A stretch of 6,679 nucleotides of DNA from Pseudomonadota bacterium (GTDB lineage Bacteria > Pseudomonadota > Gammaproteobacteria > Xanthomonadales > Rhodanobacteraceae), in NCBI GenBank assembly GCA_021798675.1, contig JAJZGE010000098.1:1-6679 (forward strand), written 5' to 3'. How positions within the stretch are numbered: position 1 is the first letter of the stretch; each line of letters begins with the position of its first letter. The notes below the pieces were generated by a model. It saw only the letters and a program-made list of their open reading frames with translations, did no database searches and was not told the DNA's origin. Made by a program: the position numbers and the translations under genes. This document shows positions 5,995 to 6,679 of this stretch, one piece after another.

Positions 5995-6679
5995 ATGAAC
6001 ATCCGCATCGTCTTTCTTCCTCTCACCGCACTTGCCCTGGCCGCTTGCATGCCCGCGGCGCGCGCCGCCGACGCGCCCGCCACCACGGTCACCGGCAACG
6101 TGGCGGTGGTTTCCGACTACATGTTCCGCGGTCTGACCCAGACCTGGGGCCATCCGGCGGTGCAGGGCGGCGCCGACCTGGCGCTCACGAACGGGTTCGC
6201 TGCGGGCTTCTGGGGCTCGGCGATCAGCGAGAACAGCTATCCGGGCGGTTCGATGGAGCTGGACCTCTACGCCAGCTACGGCGCCTCCATCAACAACGAC
6301 TGGTCCTGGCGCGCCGGCCTCTACGGCTACGTCTATCCCGGCGCCAACCTGGACAAGGCGGGCCTGCCGTCGCGCTCGTTGAACACGGGCGAGGCCAACG
6401 CCGCGCTGAGCTGGAAGCAGTTCACGCTGAAGTACAACTACGCGCTGACCGACTACTTCGGCGCCGACGTGGAGCAAGGCTACCGCGGCGACTCCAGGGG
6501 CACGAGCTACACGCAGCTGGACGCCAGCTTCCCGTTCGGACCGGCCTGGAGCCTGGCGCTGCACGCAGGCTACACGCACTACACGACCGCGCTGGCCGCG
6601 CCGAACGCCTACGGCGCGCGCCATCCGGACTACGCCGACTTCGGTGCCACCCTGAAGGATCAGCTTTCCGCGCACTGGT
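5995..6679 (+). CDS. TorF/TIGR02001-family putative outer-membrane porin (3' end cut off)
   Basis: The visible part is 228 residues plus one base and runs off the window. The N terminus is an export signal: a short start with Arg4, a hydrophobic core (5-17) and an AARA cleavage-like end at 21-24. An LAAC lipobox-like string at 15-18 leaves open a lipoprotein signal. The mature start, VTGNVAVVSDYMFRG (32-46), then LTQT, PAVQGGADLA, GFWGS (71-75), MELDLYASYG (87-96) and YGYVYPGA, match my recall of the TIGR02001 (gcw_chp/TorF) family of small beta-barrel proteins. Alternating polar/apolar stretches rich in Tyr, Gly and Trp fit transmembrane strands. The C-terminal strands and final aromatic residue lie outside the window. 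It is 58 bases after kdpB, in the slot usually held by kdpC, and bears no resemblance to KdpC. A role in letting K+ cross the outer membrane is inferred from position only. Confidence 0.85.
   Translation, partial: MNIRIVFLPLTALALAACMPAARAADAPATTVTGNVAVVSDYMFRGLTQTWGHPAVQGGADLALTNGFAAGFWGSAISENSYPGGSMELDLYASYGASINNDWSWRAGLYGYVYPGANLDKAGLPSRSLNTGEANAALSWKQFTLKYNYALTDYFGADVEQGYRGDSRGTSYTQLDASFPFGPAWSLALHAGYTHYTTALAAPNAYGARHPDYADFGATLKDQLSAHW

Noticed and set aside
3992..5998. A 668-codon plus-strand frame overlapping kdpB
   Set aside because: It is an out-of-frame reading of kdpB, rich in Arg/Gly/Ala, with no recognisable domain.
3726..6098. A 790-codon open frame on the minus strand
   Set aside because: It lies antisense to kdpB, the end of kdpA and the start of the porin gene, and its translation is dominated by His, Arg, Gln, Ala and Gly with no motif. 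This is a usual shadow of GC-rich coding DNA.
5893..6675. A 260-codon minus-strand frame opposite the porin gene
   Set aside because: It is Arg/Val/Gly-rich without motifs, while the plus strand carries a signal peptide and family signature with a good ribosome-binding site.
5937..6679. Loss of kdpC from this genome
   Set aside because: The window ends inside the porin gene, so kdpC may lie just beyond it; absence cannot be claimed.

Overview
The window is about two thirds G+C and carries compact, codon-biased genes. Gene content and protein sequences point to a gammaproteobacterium, most likely of the Xanthomonadales/Lysobacterales group (Rhodanobacter, Dyella and Frateuria are my guesses at genus level). 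That placement comes from recalled similarity, not from a search.

Layout: two transcription units diverge from a 200-base intergenic region (1581-1780). Leftward (minus strand) runs a housekeeping pair: a long-chain trans-polyprenyl diphosphate synthase of the IspB type (579-1580), which makes the ubiquinone side chain, followed 8 bases later by a Nudix hydrolase of the ADP-ribose pyrophosphatase type (4-570). Rightward (plus strand) runs the start of a high-affinity potassium pump operon. It begins with a 32-residue hydrophobic ORF (1781-1879), then kdpF (1935-2027), kdpA (2024-3826), kdpB (3849-5936), and a gene for an outer-membrane protein of the TorF/TIGR02001 putative porin family (5995 to beyond the window end).

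How the genes fit together: KdpA is the K+-selective membrane channel subunit, KdpB the P-type ATPase and KdpF a one-helix stabilising peptide. The expected kdpC does not directly follow kdpB; the porin-like gene occupies that place. A plausible reading is that the operon pairs an inner-membrane K+ pump with an outer-membrane channel, so that both envelope barriers are addressed under K+ limitation. kdpC, kdpD and kdpE are not in the window and may lie just to the right.

The intergenic region holds a perfect TATAAT on the minus strand for ispB, and an AT-rich patch with two near-identical 8-mers exactly 11 bp apart on the kdp side. That is the geometry expected for an OmpR-family regulator such as KdpE. 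Other points of interest are a strong hairpin abutting the porin ribosome-binding site, an in-frame 24-base duplication in a KdpA loop, a Nudix box with an enlarged loop, and a lipobox-like cysteine in the porin signal peptide. No mobile elements, CRISPR arrays, tRNA or rRNA genes were seen.
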